From an uncultured Sulfitobacter sp. (GTDB taxonomy: Bacteria > Pseudomonadota > Alphaproteobacteria > Rhodobacterales > Rhodobacteraceae): a stretch of DNA of 64,000 bases. Shown here one piece after another: positions 25,261 to 34,897 of the stretch; the stretch's first letter is position 1, and every line of letters starts with the position of its first letter. A program made the position numbers and the translations under genes. The notes beneath the pieces are model-generated. The model ran no database searches. It worked only from the letters and a program-made list of their open reading frames with translations, and had not been told where the DNA came from. The stretch lies in contig NZ_CANMFS010000009.1 of assembly GCF_947497275.1 (NCBI RefSeq), positions 62,001 to 126,000 on the forward strand. The letters are read 5' to 3'.

Positions 25261-26169
25261 TCAGAAAAGGGCAAGCGCCATCGCCAGCCCCATAGCGAGT
25301 GCCCACGCGATCCAGAGATGGCGTATGGCGGCGTCGATCTGCGCTGGTCCGATGACGCGCGCCCCCGCGCCGCCGACCCAAGGGAAATCGTGCATCTGCC
25401 CATCATAGGCGCGCGGACCGGCAAGCGCCACACCAATGGCGCGCGCCATCGCCGCCTCCGGCCAGCCCGCGTTGGGCGAGCGGTGCAGCCGTGCATCCGC
25501 CACGATACCGCGCCACGCATGCGCGACACCTGCCGGCACCCCAATGAGGGCGCAGGTCAGGCGCGCCGGTATCCAGTTGAGTAGATCGTCCAGGCGTGCG
25601 GCGGGTTTTCCAAAGTGTTCGTACGCCGGGGTACGGTATCCGATCATGCTGTCTGCTGTGTTGACGGTCTTGTAGACCAGCAGCCCGGGGAGCCCGCCGA
25701 TGAGGAACCAGAAGGCGGGTGCGATCACGCCGTCCGACAGGTTTTCCGCCGCACTTTCGATTGCGGAGCGGGCAACGGCGGATCGGTCCATCGCGGCGGT
25801 GTCGCGGCTGACGATCATCGCCACGGCGCGGCGGCCATCCTGCAGCGAGACGCGCAGGCCGTCGGCGACCGCGCGCACATGCTGCACCAGCGACCGCTGC
25901 GCGAGAAGGATCGCGGCGACGGCTGTTTCCACCACCGGGCCTGCCTGCGCCAGACCCGTACCCAGTAGGGCCGCGCCGGTGGTCAGCAACAGGAGTGCTG
26001 CTGCGCCCTTGGCCAGACGGTTGCCCCCGTGGTTGAGGCGGCGATCAAGACCGGCGATGGCGCGTCCCATCAGGACTGCCGGATGCGGCAGTCGTGACCA
26101 GAGCCAGCGCGGCTCTCCCAGCGCGGCGTCCAGCAGCAAAGCGATGACAAGGCTGGCGGCGGTGCTCAT
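25261..26169 (-). CDS. cobD: Adenosylcobinamide-phosphate synthase CobD/CbiB
   Basis: A 302-aa inner-membrane protein that attaches aminopropanol (or its phosphate) to adenosylcobyric acid. [23 protein letters not shown] opens the protein, and [24 protein letters not shown] and [14 protein letters not shown] are CbiB signatures. Start ATG 26169 overlaps the cobC stop (ATGA). It is named cobD in the Pseudomonas/Rhodobacter scheme (cbiB in Salmonella). Confidence 0.94.
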   Translation of the reverse strand: MSTAASLVIALLLDAALGEPRWLWSRLPHPAVLMGRAIAGLDRRLNHGGNRLAKGAAALLLLTTGAALLGTGLAQAGPVVETAVAAILLAQRSLVQHVRAVADGLRVSLQDGRRAVAMIVSRDTAAMDRSAVARSAIESAAENLSDGVIAPAFWFLIGGLPGLLVYKTVNTADSMIGYRTPAYEHFGKPAARLDDLLNWIPARLTCALIGVPAGVAHAWRGIVADARLHRSPNAGWPEAAMARAIGVALAGPRAYDGQMHDFPWVGGAGARVIGPAQIDAAIRHLWIAWALAMGLAMALALF

Positions 26170-27113
26170 GCCAGCGCGCTTTCGAGCCTGTTCCAGCCGT
26201 GGGGCGGGGGCAGTCCGATGCGCAGCCACCGTGGGTTATAGGGGAAGACCCGCGTCCAGATGTGATGCCGTGCGAGACGGTCCTGCCATTGGACCGCGTC
26301 CGCCACGTTGTAGAGCCGGAACAGTGTCGTGCCGCCGAGCGGTTCTGCGCCAGCGGAGCAGAACAGCCCGTCGAGGTGGGCCGCGTCCGTGACGAGACGG
26401 GTGCGGGTGCGCGCGGCCCATTCCGGATCGTTCAGGGCGCGGGTTCCGATTTCGATCGCCGGGCCTGCGACCGGCCAAGGGCCAAGCATCGCGGCCAGGT
26501 CCGACACCAGCTCGCACGTACCGATGACAAAGCCGAGGCGCAGGCCCGCCAGCCCCCAGAACTTGCCGAAGCTTTTGAGGATCAGGGTGTTGCCTTGTTC
26601 CGCCCGTGCGATCAAGGAAGCCCGTGGCATCACATCGCAGAAACTTTCGTCGATGATTTGCAGGGGGGCGTGCAGATCATCCGCGCTGAAGATGCGCCCG
26701 TCGGGGTTGTTGGGGTGTACGATCACCTGCGCGCCGGCCTCGGCGGGGTCGGATGCGGTGCGCCAGCCTGCTTGCGCAAAAGCGGCGGCGTGTTCGTTAT
26801 AGGTGGGCGTGGCGATCTGGACGCTTGCGGCGGGTCGCAGGCTCGGTATCATCGCGATCGGGGCGGATGCGCCCGGCGTCGCCAGAACCGCCGCCGCATC
26901 TGGTATGCGCCAGAACCGCCGAGCCGCCGCGCTCAGCGCGTGTTGTGCAGCGGTATCTGGCAGCGCCGTCCATGCATCCGCTGGCAATGTGGGTACCGGG
27001 TAGGCGACAGGATTGATGCCGGTGGACAGATCGATCCAGTCCGCGCGGATACCGCCGTACCGGTCTGCTGCCGCATCCAGCCCACCGCCGTGATCTTTTT
27101 TCCGTAGGGTCAA
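26166..27113 (-). CDS. cobC: Threonine-phosphate decarboxylase CobC
   Basis: A 315-aa PLP enzyme supplying aminopropanol phosphate for the cobalamin side chain. It has the class-I aminotransferase-like layout [27 protein letters not shown] and [17 protein letters not shown], whose SFGK lysine binds PLP. Coupling to cobD is the usual context. I saw no cobalamin riboswitch in the 170 bp upstream. Confidence 0.92.
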   Translation of the reverse strand: MTLRKKDHGGGLDAAADRYGGIRADWIDLSTGINPVAYPVPTLPADAWTALPDTAAQHALSAAARRFWRIPDAAAVLATPGASAPIAMIPSLRPAASVQIATPTYNEHAAAFAQAGWRTASDPAEAGAQVIVHPNNPDGRIFSADDLHAPLQIIDESFCDVMPRASLIARAEQGNTLILKSFGKFWGLAGLRLGFVIGTCELVSDLAAMLGPWPVAGPAIEIGTRALNDPEWAARTRTRLVTDAAHLDGLFCSAGAEPLGGTTLFRLYNVADAVQWQDRLARHHIWTRVFPYNPRWLRIGLPPPHGWNRLESALA

Positions 27114-27230
27114 GGGGTATACTCAAGGGTTGTGGTGTTGGCCGAAAATAGCCCATTCAGGCCCTTTCGAAAGCGGAAAATGGCGCATGGTCCGTTCGTG
27201 CGTTATAATGACAAATGCCGAGTGGATTCG

Positions 27231-27245
27231 TTAGGGATTTGTTAA
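27231..27245 (+). promoter_or_regulatory. CtrA-like box upstream of the receiver gene
   Basis: TTAG-N7-TTAA deviates by one base from the CtrA full site TTAA-N7-TTAA, and is followed by C as in TTAAC. It ends 40 bp before the receiver gene. A TATAAT-like hexamer (GTTATAATG) is close upstream near 27204. Confidence 0.4.
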
Positions 27246-27285
27246 CTAAATCTGACGAAGCCTCAAGGAGCCAAGGGGGCTTCGG

Positions 27286-27681
27286 ATGACACAGAACATG
27301 GTCCAGACTACGCGGGTACTGATCGTCGAAAGCTCTCCGGAGCTGGCGAAAGTATGGCTGCGGCATCTTGAACGTCAGGGGATGGAATGTGCCTATGCGG
27401 CGAGCCAGCAGGCAGCGGTCGCGCATCTGTCGGACCATACCGTCGATATCATCATTCTCGATCTGGTGATCGAGGACGGGTCCGCCCTGGCGATTGCGGA
27501 TTACGCGAATTACCGGCAACCCAAGGCGCGGGTGATCTTTGTGACCAACACCAGCTTTTTCTCGGACGGGTCGATTTTTGCCCATTCCGCGAATGCGCGC
27601 GCTTTTGTGCAAAGCGGTACACCGCCAGAAGATCTGGCGGCACTGGTGGCGTATTACGGTCAGGAACTCAGCGCGGGTTAA
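27286..27681 (+). CDS. Single-domain receiver protein, atypical
   Basis: A 131-aa CheY-like receiver without output domain. Asp59 in IIILDLVIEDGS is the likely phosphoacceptor, and VIFVTNTS supplies the Thr/Ser. The acidic pair after strand 1 is only Glu15 (VESSPE), and the invariant Lys of the KP motif is replaced (FVQSGTPPEDL). Phosphorylation chemistry may therefore be impaired or altered. The gene stands alone behind a CtrA-like box, suggesting cell-cycle or motility control by inference only. Confidence 0.78.
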   Translation: MTQNMVQTTRVLIVESSPELAKVWLRHLERQGMECAYAASQQAAVAHLSDHTVDIIILDLVIEDGSALAIADYANYRQPKARVIFVTNTSFFSDGSIFAHSANARAFVQSGTPPEDLAALVAYYGQELSAG

Positions 27682-27687
27682 GGAATG

Positions 27688-28662
27688 TCACCCCCTGTCG
27701 TGCGGTGCCATCCAGTCGATTTGCGGGTTGATCGGGATAATCCTGTGCGGATTGATCGTCTCATGGCTGTAATGATAGTGGCGCACGATGTGATCGAAAT
27801 CGACGATGTCGGCGATGCCGTCCCATTGATATAATTCGCGGGTAAAGGCCCAGATGTTGGGGTAGTCGATGATCCGGCGCCGGTTGCATTTGAAGTGCTG
27901 GTGGTAGACCAGATCAAAGCGCAGCAGAGTGGTGAACAAGCGCCAGTCTGCTTCGGTAATGCGGTCGCCGGTGAGATACCGGTTGTCGCCGAGGATGCCT
28001 TCGATCCAGTCGAGACTGTCGAAGAGCGGCCCAACCGCGTCGTCATAAGCCTTTTGTGTGGTGGCGAACCCGGCTTTGTAGACGCCATTGTTGACCGTGT
28101 CGTAGATTCGCGCGTTCACCGCCTCGATTTCTTTGTGCAGTTCCGCGGGATAGAAATCGTCCGTATTGCCGGTGATCCCGTCGAAGGCGGTGTTGAACAT
28201 GCGGATGATTTCCGAAGATTCGTTCGACACGATTGTGCCGCGCTCCTTGTCCCATAGTATCGGAACGGTCACGCGACCGGTAAAGTCAGGCAAGGCGCGG
28301 GTATAGAGATCGCGTGCGAAGGGCAGGCCGAACAGACGGTCCCCCGTGGCCCCCTCGAAATCGGTGTCGAAGGTCCAGCCCTCGCCAAGCATGTCCGGAT
28401 GTACGACCGACACGTCGATGAGATCGGTCAGCCCTTTGAGCGTGCGGAAAACCATGGTGCGATGCGCCCAGGGGCAGGCGTGGCTGATGTAGAGGTGGTA
28501 GCGGCCCGCCTCGGCCTTGAACCCGGCATCACCCGAGGGACCGGCACTGCCATCGGCGGTGATCCAATTGCGAAATTTTGCGTCGTCACGCTCGAACTTT
28601 CCATCAGATTTCTCGGTGTCGTACCCTTTGTCGTGCCATTCGCCGTCGATCAGCATTCCCAT
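27688..28662 (-). CDS. Glutathionyl-hydroquinone reductase (Xi-class GST, YqjG/ECM4)
   Basis: A 324-aa cytosolic enzyme that reduces glutathionyl-hydroquinones. The catalytic Cys63 is in YISHACPWAHRTM, matching the family CPWA motif. FNTAFDGI, DSLDWIEGILGDNRYLTGDRITEADWRLFTTLLRFD (in part) and the terminal YHYSHETINPHRIIP are characteristic. The gene is convergent with the receiver gene. Confidence 0.92.
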   Translation of the reverse strand: MGMLIDGEWHDKGYDTEKSDGKFERDDAKFRNWITADGSAGPSGDAGFKAEAGRYHLYISHACPWAHRTMVFRTLKGLTDLIDVSVVHPDMLGEGWTFDTDFEGATGDRLFGLPFARDLYTRALPDFTGRVTVPILWDKERGTIVSNESSEIIRMFNTAFDGITGNTDDFYPAELHKEIEAVNARIYDTVNNGVYKAGFATTQKAYDDAVGPLFDSLDWIEGILGDNRYLTGDRITEADWRLFTTLLRFDLVYHQHFKCNRRRIIDYPNIWAFTRELYQWDGIADIVDFDHIVRHYHYSHETINPHRIIPINPQIDWMAPHDRG

Positions 28663-28843
28663 GTGTATTCCCTTCCGTCAATCGTACCGTTGATTTCGAG
28701 ATAGGGCAGATCGCCTGAAGTTACAGGGACGTCACCGCGCACAGCGGGTGCAAATTTGCACAACGCCGAGGATGCCCTAGAAAACCATTGATTTTCGCAG
28801 CGTTATGGCCGAGCGTGGAGTCCAACACCCGGAGGATCGACGC

Positions 28844-29188
28844 ATGGATATTTTCCTTCCCAACGGATTTCAGCCCTCAGCGCGCACGGGTCTGTCATCG
28901 CGAACGCGGCCCCGCGCGTGTTCCGTCAAGGCGGGCGAAGCCGTGTTTCCGGTTTTGCGGATCTGGGATGGCGGTTTCGCCGTTACGGCAGATCTTGTGC
29001 CGGTGCTGTCAGGTCTGGTCGATCTGTACGACGGTACAGAGCATCTTGGACAATATGCGATCCGACGCTGCGAGACGGCGATGTCAGAGCGCAGTTTCGT
29101 TGTTCGACGTGCGCCATCGGTAAACTATGCCGCAGTGCCGGAGATGGACCAGCTTCAGGCGTTTCAGCGGCACGAGGGACGCAGATAG
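28844..29188 (+). CDS. Conserved-looking hypothetical protein
   Basis: A 114-aa protein from ATG 28844, preceded by GGAGG at 9 bp. It has an MDIFLPNGFQPSARTGLSSR N-terminus, then VFPVLRIWDGGFAV and LSGLVDLYDGTEHLGQY, suggesting a small beta-rich domain. I recall similar unnamed Rhodobacterales proteins, but cannot give a function. The last 35 residues look less domain-like, and a C-terminal frameshift cannot be excluded. Confidence 0.6.
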   Translation: MDIFLPNGFQPSARTGLSSRTRPRACSVKAGEAVFPVLRIWDGGFAVTADLVPVLSGLVDLYDGTEHLGQYAIRRCETAMSERSFVVRRAPSVNYAAVPEMDQLQAFQRHEGRR

Positions 29189-29250
29189 CGCGACGTCAGC
29201 CGAACGGGTGCCCAAGACGCGTGACGCGCCCAAGACACCACGCAGCCCGG

Positions 29251-30420
29251 TTACTGTAGATCCTTGAACGCCTCGGTCAGTCGGTCGCAGGCTTCCTGTA
29301 CCCGCGCGCGCGGTGTCGCAAAGTTGAAGCGCAGGAAGCTGTCGCCGCCACTGCCGAAGGTCGGCCCGTGGTTTGCGGCGATGCCGGCCCCTTGCTCGAC
29401 GCGACTGGTGAATTCTTCGCGGGTCATGCCGGTATCCTTGAAGTCGACCCAGGCCAGATAGGTAGCCGCCAGCGGCATTGACGTGAGGCCCGGAATGGCA
29501 TTGACCGCCGTGTCGAACAGGCGCCGGTTGCCGTCTAGGTATTGCACGAGATCGTCGACCCACTGCGCCCCTTCGGGCGAATAGGCTGCCGTGGCCATGA
29601 ACAAGCCGAAGCTGTTGGCGGAAAGGCCGAGCGCGGCCATGCGGGCGCCGAATTTCGCGCGCAGGTCCGGGTCGGCGAGGATCACGTTGCCCGAATGCGA
29701 GCCGGCGATGTTGAATGTCTTGGTGGTGGCGGTCATCATCACCAGACGGTCCTCGATCCCTTCGATCAAGCTCATCGGGGTGTGGGTGTGTCCCGGCATC
29801 ACCAGATCGTGGTGGATCTCGTCCGATACCAGCACCAGATCGTGGCGCTTGGCGAAATCCGCGACGGCGCGCAGTTCTTCGCGGCTCCAGACGCAGCCGC
29901 CGGGATTGTGCGGAGAGCAGAGGATGACCATTTTCTCGCTGCCGGTCATTTGTGCGTCGTAGGCGTCGAAATCCATTTTGTAGCGGCCGTTTTCCTGCAC
30001 CATTTCGCATTCGACGACGCGCCGTCCCGCTGCCGAGATCACGCGGGCGAAGGCGTGGTAGACCGGGGTGAACAGGACGATACCGTCGCCGGGTTCGGTG
30101 AAGGCATCGACGCACATCGCGGTGCCGTTGACCAACCCGTGCGTGGTAAAGATATGAGCGGGATCCAGATCCCAGCCGTGGCGTTCCGTCATCCACCACT
30201 GGATTGCGGCGCGGTAGGCGCTGTCGTCGCCGAAATAGCCGTAGACGCCGTGATCGGCCATGTCCTGCACGGCCTTTTGCACCACCGGTGCGGTGGCGAA
30301 ATCCATATCCGCGACCCACATCGGAATACCGGTATCGGCGGGCACGTCGTAGAGCTTTGCCATCGCGTCCCACTTCACGCAGTGGGTGCCGCGCCGTTCG
30401 ATCGGGGTGTCAAAGCTCAT
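29251..30420 (-). CDS. patB: MalY/PatB-type PLP aminotransferase / C-S lyase
   Basis: A 389-aa fold-type-I PLP enzyme. VKWDAM near the start, MWVADMDFATAP, CSPHNPGGCVWSREEL and SDEIHHDLVMPGHTHTP lead to TATTKTFNIAGSHSGN, whose Lys holds PLP. This is the PatB/MalY group, which mostly cleaves cystathionine or other C-S bonds. The start is ATG 30420 with CAGGAG upstream. Substrate choice is not decidable. Confidence 0.9.
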   Translation of the reverse strand: MSFDTPIERRGTHCVKWDAMAKLYDVPADTGIPMWVADMDFATAPVVQKAVQDMADHGVYGYFGDDSAYRAAIQWWMTERHGWDLDPAHIFTTHGLVNGTAMCVDAFTEPGDGIVLFTPVYHAFARVISAAGRRVVECEMVQENGRYKMDFDAYDAQMTGSEKMVILCSPHNPGGCVWSREELRAVADFAKRHDLVLVSDEIHHDLVMPGHTHTPMSLIEGIEDRLVMMTATTKTFNIAGSHSGNVILADPDLRAKFGARMAALGLSANSFGLFMATAAYSPEGAQWVDDLVQYLDGNRRLFDTAVNAIPGLTSMPLAATYLAWVDFKDTGMTREEFTSRVEQGAGIAANHGPTFGSGGDSFLRFNFATPRARVQEACDRLTEAFKDLQ

Positions 30421-30518
30421 GTGTGATCTCCTGTCTGATGTTGCCGCAAACCTACCCGCTGCCGCCTTATGTGCAAGCCCCGCTTGCGAGGCGCGATGCG
30501 GTGTCCTACATGAACCCC

Positions 30519-31037
30519 ATGAAACGCCCAATTCTATATCACCCCGACCCACGGTTGAAGAAACACTGCGCGCCCGTAGAGGATCTGACCGATGATCTGC
30601 GCAGTCTGGCCGATGACATGCTTGCGACGATGTATGACGCGCCCGGTGTCGGCCTTGCCGCACCGCAGGTCGGTGTGCTGAGCCGCCTCATCGTGCTTGA
30701 TTGCGTCAAGGAGGAAGGCGAGAAGCCGCGCCCGATGATCATGTTCAATCCGCAGATCGTGGCGACGTCGGAAGAGTCGAACACCTACGAGGAAGGGTGT
30801 CTGAGCCTGCCCGAACAGTTCGCCGATGTGACGCGCCCTGCCGAGGTCGAGGTAAGTTGGATCGACCGCGACGGACATGAGCGGCGCGAGGGGATGGACC
30901 GGCTGTGGGCGACGTGTGTGCAGCACGAGATCGACCATCTGGACGGCAAGCTGTTCATCGACCATCTCAAGCCGCTGCGGCGACAGATGATCACCCGCAA
31001 GATGGTGAAGTTCAAACGCGAGCTGGCGCGCGGATGA
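30519..31037 (+). CDS. def: Peptide deformylase
   Basis: A 172-aa metalloenzyme that removes the N-formyl group from new proteins. All three motifs are intact: GVGLAAPQVG (residues 43-52), EGCLSLP with Cys94, and QHEIDHLDG with H136/E137/H140. The start is ATG 30519; an upstream in-frame ATG at 30510 adds only three residues. It is the first of three overlapping deformylase-type genes and the only one with an entirely canonical motif 1, so it is probably the housekeeping copy. Confidence 0.96.
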   Translation: MKRPILYHPDPRLKKHCAPVEDLTDDLRSLADDMLATMYDAPGVGLAAPQVGVLSRLIVLDCVKEEGEKPRPMIMFNPQIVATSEESNTYEEGCLSLPEQFADVTRPAEVEVSWIDRDGHERREGMDRLWATCVQHEIDHLDGKLFIDHLKPLRRQMITRKMVKFKRELARG

Positions 31038-31537
31038 GCGTTCTGCCCATCGTCCAGTGGCCCGATCCGCGCCTGATGGAGATCTGCGCGCCAGTGGCCG
31101 CGATCACGCCCGAGATCGAGACGCTGGCCGCCGAAATGCTTGAGACGATGTATGCCGCGCCCGGTCGCGGCCTTGCCGGTCCGCAAGTCGGCGCGATGAT
31201 TCGGATGTTCGTGATGGACGCGGGCTGGAAAGAGGGCAAGCCGGATCCGCTGGTGTGCATAAATCCGATGTTGCAGGAAGTCGGCGAAGAGCGGGTGAGC
31301 AATAGCGAAGGCTGTCTGAGCATACCGGGCGTTAGCGCAGATGTGTCGCGGCCCTCGCAGGTGCAGATGGTGTGGACCGGCCTGAACGGGGCGCGGTTTG
31401 TGCAGAGTTTTGAAGGGTTCGGAGCTGTGTGCGTGCAGCACGAGCTGGACCATCTCGACGGGGTGGTGACATTCGACCACCTTGATGCGGATACGCGTGC
31501 GGCGCTTGAGGCGGTGTATCAGGAGCAGGCCGAATGA
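31034..31537 (+). CDS. Second peptide deformylase paralogue
   Basis: A 167-aa paralogue. Motif 2 EGCLSIPG (Cys94) and motif 3 QHELDHLDG (H136/E137/H140) are intact. Motif 1 is GRGLAGPQVG, so Val and Ala of GVGLAAPQ are changed to Arg and Gly. It is probably catalytically competent with altered substrate entry. It overlaps the first copy by ATGA. Confidence 0.9.
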   Translation: MSVLPIVQWPDPRLMEICAPVAAITPEIETLAAEMLETMYAAPGRGLAGPQVGAMIRMFVMDAGWKEGKPDPLVCINPMLQEVGEERVSNSEGCLSIPGVSADVSRPSQVQMVWTGLNGARFVQSFEGFGAVCVQHELDHLDGVVTFDHLDADTRAALEAVYQEQAE

Positions 31538-32031
31538 CGGTGCGCCCGATCCTGCAGTGGCCGGACAGGCGGCTGCGCACGGCGGCGGCACCGGTGGAAG
31601 CCGTGACGGATGAGGTGCGACGGATCTGGCAGGACATGATCGACACGATGGATGCAATGCCGGGCGTGGGTCTGGGTGCGCAGCAGATCGGCGTGATGCT
31701 GCGGCTTGCTGTGGTCGACACGTCGGAGGCGCGCGACACGCGGATCAGGCTGGCGAACCCGAAGGTCATAGACGCGTCCGCGATCATGAACGTGCACGAA
31801 GAAGCCTCGCCCTGTTTGCCGGGTGTCTCCGCCAGGGTCAGCCGTCCGCGCGGCGTGCGCGTGCGGTATCTTGACGAGAGTGGCGCGGAGGTGGAACGCG
31901 ATTTCGTGGGGCTTGATGCGACCAGCGTGCAGCACCAGATCGACCATCTGGACGGCAAACTGTATATTGACCGGCTGGGCAAGGTCAAACGCGACATGCT
32001 TTTGCGCCGTGCGCGCAAATTAAACGGCTGA
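31534..32031 (+). CDS. Third deformylase-like protein with degenerate active site
   Basis: A 165-aa paralogue. Motif 1 is [10 protein letters not shown]. Motif 2 reads EASPCLPG, so the metal-ligand Cys position aligns with Ser92 and a Cys appears two residues later. Motif 3 is QHQIDHLDG, with the catalytic Glu changed to Gln (Q135) while H134 and H138 remain. It may bind metal but is unlikely to deformylate normally. The frame is fully open and coupled to copy 2 by ATGA, so it is a maintained gene, not a decayed one. Confidence 0.85.
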   Translation: MTVRPILQWPDRRLRTAAAPVEAVTDEVRRIWQDMIDTMDAMPGVGLGAQQIGVMLRLAVVDTSEARDTRIRLANPKVIDASAIMNVHEEASPCLPGVSARVSRPRGVRVRYLDESGAEVERDFVGLDATSVQHQIDHLDGKLYIDRLGKVKRDMLLRRARKLNG

Positions 32032-32041
32032 GGGGCGGCAT

Positions 32042-32950
32042 ATGCGGGTGATCTTCATGGGAACGCCGGAGTTCTCGGTACCGGTGCTGGAGGCTTTGGT
32101 GGACGCGGGTCATGAGATCGCTGCCGTCTATTCGCAGCCGCCCCGCCCGGCGGGGCGCGGCAAAAAGGATAAACCATCGCCGGTGCAAGCCCGCGCCGAG
32201 GCGCTGGGGCTTGAGGTGCGGCACCCGGTGTCGTTGAAAACAGACGAGGCGCAGAAGGATTTCGCGGCGTTGCAGGCGGATGTCGCGGTGGTGGTGGCGT
32301 ACGGTCTGATCCTGCCGCAGGCAATTCTCGATGCGCCGGCGCGCGGCTGTCTCAACATCCACGCGAGCCTGTTGCCGCGCTGGCGCGGGGCGGCCCCGAT
32401 CCACCGCGCGATCATGGCGGGGGACGCGCGGACGGGGGTGTGCATCATGCAGATGGAAGCGGGACTGGATACCGGGCCGGTCCTGTTGCGCGAGGCGGTC
32501 GACATCGGCGCGCAGGAAACCACGGCACAGTTACACGACCGGCTGAGCGCGCTGGGCGCGCGGTTGATCACGCAGGCGCTGGACACACTGGACGATCTGA
32601 CGCCGCAGCCACAGCCGGACGCGGGCGTGACCTATGCAGCGAAGATCGACAAGGCGGAGGCGCGCATCGACTGGACCCGCCCCGCAGCAGAGGTGGATCG
32701 CAGCATTCGTGGGCTGTCCCCGGTTCCCGGTGCGTGGTTCGAGCATGAGGGCCAGCGCATCAAGGTTCTGGGCTGTACGCTTGCCTCTGGCAGCGGTGCG
32801 CCGGGCGCGGTGCTGAGCGCGGATCTGGAGATCGCCTGCGGTGAGGGGGCCGTGAGGCTGACCCGATTGCAAAGGGCAGGCAAGGGTGCGCAGGATGCGC
32901 AGGCGTTTCAGCGTGGCGCGCAGATCGCCACTGGCACGGTTTTCATATAA
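32042..32950 (+). CDS. fmt: Methionyl-tRNA formyltransferase
   Basis: A 302-aa enzyme that formylates initiator Met-t[18 protein letters not shown] opens the Rossmann domain, and [20 protein letters not shown] holds the catalytic Asn-His. [12 protein letters not shown] and a C-terminal barrel from about residue 205 follow. It lies 10 bp after the deformylase triplet, so formylation and deformylation genes are cotranscribed. Confidence 0.96.
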   Translation: MRVIFMGTPEFSVPVLEALVDAGHEIAAVYSQPPRPAGRGKKDKPSPVQARAEALGLEVRHPVSLKTDEAQKDFAALQADVAVVVAYGLILPQAILDAPARGCLNIHASLLPRWRGAAPIHRAIMAGDARTGVCIMQMEAGLDTGPVLLREAVDIGAQETTAQLHDRLSALGARLITQALDTLDDLTPQPQPDAGVTYAAKIDKAEARIDWTRPAAEVDRSIRGLSPVPGAWFEHEGQRIKVLGCTLASGSGAPGAVLSADLEIACGEGAVRLTRLQRAGKGAQDAQAFQRGAQIATGTVFI

Positions 32951-32961
32951 GGAACAACCCC

Positions 32962-33198
32962 ATGTTTCCCACCATGATCGGTACTGTCGTGATCGCGGGC
33001 ATCGTCGGCTATCTGTCCGAAAAGACGGAATTCACCCATAACGGCATTTTACAGTCGATCATCATCTGCGTCGGCGGCGCGTTCGTGTTCTATTTCGTGC
33101 GGTTGATGTTCGGCTTCGGATTTGCGTCGCCCGGTTTGAACGCAATCGCGGCCTCCATCGGGGCGCTGATCATCGTGCCGTTCCACTGGCGGCGCTGA
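32962..33198 (+). CDS. Small membrane protein (GlsB/YeaQ-like)
   Basis: A 78-aa protein with three hydrophobic segments (MIGTVVIAGIVGYL; IIICVGGAFVFYFV; AIAASIGALIIVPF) and a GIVGYLSEKTEF turn. Size and Gly-rich helices resemble the YeaQ/YmgE transglycosylase-associated family, but the match is not strong. It follows fmt by 11 bp and ends the operon. Confidence 0.65.
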   Translation: MFPTMIGTVVIAGIVGYLSEKTEFTHNGILQSIIICVGGAFVFYFVRLMFGFGFASPGLNAIAASIGALIIVPFHWRR

Positions 33199-33211
33199 CG
33201 GCCCTTGGACG

Positions 33212-33835
33212 TCAGCTTTTGGGTGGTGTGCTTTTGTAGACGGGCAGGTTCCAACCGAAAAGCACCGATCCCGCGCGCAGCACGAAGGTGACGGCAGCGC
33301 AGGCAAGCAATTCGTAAGGGTGCTGCGGCAGATACATCGTGAACAGAACGGCGGTGGCGGCACCGGCGAACGCGGCGGTGACGTAGAGCTCGCCCTGTTT
33401 GAGCACGAGGGGCACGTCGCCGACCACAACATCGCGCATCAGACCGCCCATGCACCCTGTAACCACCCCCATCAGGACCACGATCACCGGTCCCTGATCG
33501 AGATTGAGCGCGACGCCCGCGCCGGCGCCGACGGCCACCGGCAAGGCAAGCGCGTCGAGCCAGACCATCGCGCGGCGGCGGCTTTCCAGCAGGTGGGCCG
33601 AGAAAAACACGACCACCGCTGCGAGCGACGCAGCACCCAGATAGGACGGATCGGCGATCCAGAAAACAGGGTTCCGGTCGAGCAGCAGATCGCGGATCGT
33701 GCCGCCGCCGACGGCTGTCAGGCAGGCGATGAACATGAACCCCACCAGATCAAGTTGCGCGCGGCTGGCCACCAGCGCGCCGGTGATGGCAAACACGATG
33801 ACTGACGCATAATCGAGCAGGCTCACAAGGGTCAT
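33212..33835 (-). CDS. TRIC/UPF0126-family cation channel protein
   Basis: A 207-aa protein with seven hydrophobic segments. The two repeats carry the family motifs GGGTIRDLLLDRNPVFW (near residue 45) and GGLMRDVVVGDVPLVL (near residue 130). Prokaryotic members are trimeric K+-type channels. The start is ATG 33835. It is the last gene of the ispH-rnhA run, 20 bp after rnhA. Confidence 0.9.
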   Translation of the reverse strand: MTLVSLLDYASVIVFAITGALVASRAQLDLVGFMFIACLTAVGGGTIRDLLLDRNPVFWIADPSYLGAASLAAVVVFFSAHLLESRRRAMVWLDALALPVAVGAGAGVALNLDQGPVIVVLMGVVTGCMGGLMRDVVVGDVPLVLKQGELYVTAAFAGAATAVLFTMYLPQHPYELLACAAVTFVLRAGSVLFGWNLPVYKSTPPKS

Positions 33836-33855
33836 GGCACCTCCGCCAAGGGGGA

Positions 33856-34311
33856 TCATCTGGATTTGAATGGTGCCATGCCGGCGCGGGCAAGTTCGTC
33901 CGCGCGCTCGTTCTCGGGGTGGCCCGCGTGGCCCTTGACCCATTCCCATGTCACCGAATGGCGGGCGTTGGCGGCATCGAGGCGCTGCCAAAGCTCTACG
34001 TTTTTGACGGGTTTCTTCGCCGCGTTTTTCCAGCCGTTCTTCTTCCAGCCGTGAATCCAGCCGGTGATGCCGTTTTTCACGTAGTTGCTGTCGGTGACGA
34101 TGGTGATCTCGGTCGCGCGGTCCAGTGTTTCCAGCACGTTGATGGCGGCCAGCAGTTCCATGCGGTTATTGGTGGTGTTGGCTTCGCCGCCTTTGAGTTC
34201 GCGTTCCTTGACGACGCGGTCGCCGTCCATTGCCTGCAACAGGGCGCCCCAGCCGCCGGGGCCGGGATTGCCCGAACAGGCGCCGTCAGTGTATGCGAAA
34301 AGCTTAGCCAT
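33856..34311 (-). CDS. rnhA: Ribonuclease HI
   Basis: A 151-aa RNase H that degrades RNA in RNA-DNA hybrids. The catalytic carboxylates are in [14 protein letters not shown] (Asp), [10 protein letters not shown] (Glu), [11 protein letters not shown] (Asp) and [12 protein letters not shown] (last Asp). The basic handle [16 protein letters not shown] is present. It overlaps the upstream methyltransferase gene by 8 bp. Linkage with ispH is common in alphaproteobacteria. Confidence 0.96.
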   Translation of the reverse strand: MAKLFAYTDGACSGNPGPGGWGALLQAMDGDRVVKERELKGGEANTTNNRMELLAAINVLETLDRATEITIVTDSNYVKNGITGWIHGWKKNGWKNAAKKPVKNVELWQRLDAANARHSVTWEWVKGHAGHPENERADELARAGMAPFKSR

Positions 34312-34897
34312 ATGCGGCGAGTGCTATCCAATCCGCATAGGTGCCGTCCAGCCCCTTATCGCGCCCTTCCGCCTTTTCGGTGATGGTAAATCCAGCCCCG
34401 CCGAGCAGGCCGCGCAATTCGTTCTCGGTGACGTAGGTGTACAGCCGTCCGAGGTTGTCGCGCTGCGTGCCGTTGCCCAGTTTCATTGCGATGTGCAGGC
34501 GGCCCTTGGGGACCAGAGCGCGGTGCAGCGCACCCAGAATGTCAGGCAGGGCTGCGCGGTCGGCGTGCAGGAGGCTGAAGTTGGCCCAGATCCCTCCGTA
34601 GATACCGGTGCCGTCGATGTCTTCGAACCGCTGTTGCAGAGCGGTGACGCCGGGATGTCGTGCGGCGAGCGCGACCATTTCGGCGACCGCGTCGACGGCG
34701 GTGACGCGCAGGCCCGCGCGCGCCATCGCGGCAGCGCTCGCCCCCGGCCCGCAGCCCAGATCGAGCGCCCGCCCGCCGCTGTCGAGATTCGCGATGAAGG
34801 CGGCAAGCAGGGGATCGGTCTTGTTGTGATCGTCCGTGCGGGTGGCATAATCGGCGTGTTTCGCGGCGTAGACGCGCAGCGTTTCGGGATCGCTCAC
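34304..34897 (-). CDS. Class I SAM-dependent methyltransferase
   Basis: A 197-aa protein with the SAM motif [11 protein letters not shown] near residue 45, [14 protein letters not shown] (motif II) and [19 protein letters not shown]. The substrate is unknown. The start is GTG 34897, overlapping the DUF3429 stop (GTGA). Confidence 0.87.
   Translation of the reverse strand: MSDPETLRVYAAKHADYATRTDDHNKTDPLLAAFIANLDSGGRALDLGCGPGASAAAMARAGLRVTAVDAVAEMVALAARHPGVTALQQRFEDIDGTGIYGGIWANFSLLHADRAALPDILGALHRALVPKGRLHIAMKLGNGTQRDNLGRLYTYVTENELRGLLGGAGFTITEKAEGRDKGLDGTYADWIALAAYG

Noticed and set aside
27114..27285. Cobalamin riboswitch upstream of cobC
   Set aside because: No B12-box GCCACTG-type sequence or matching fold was seen in the upstream region.
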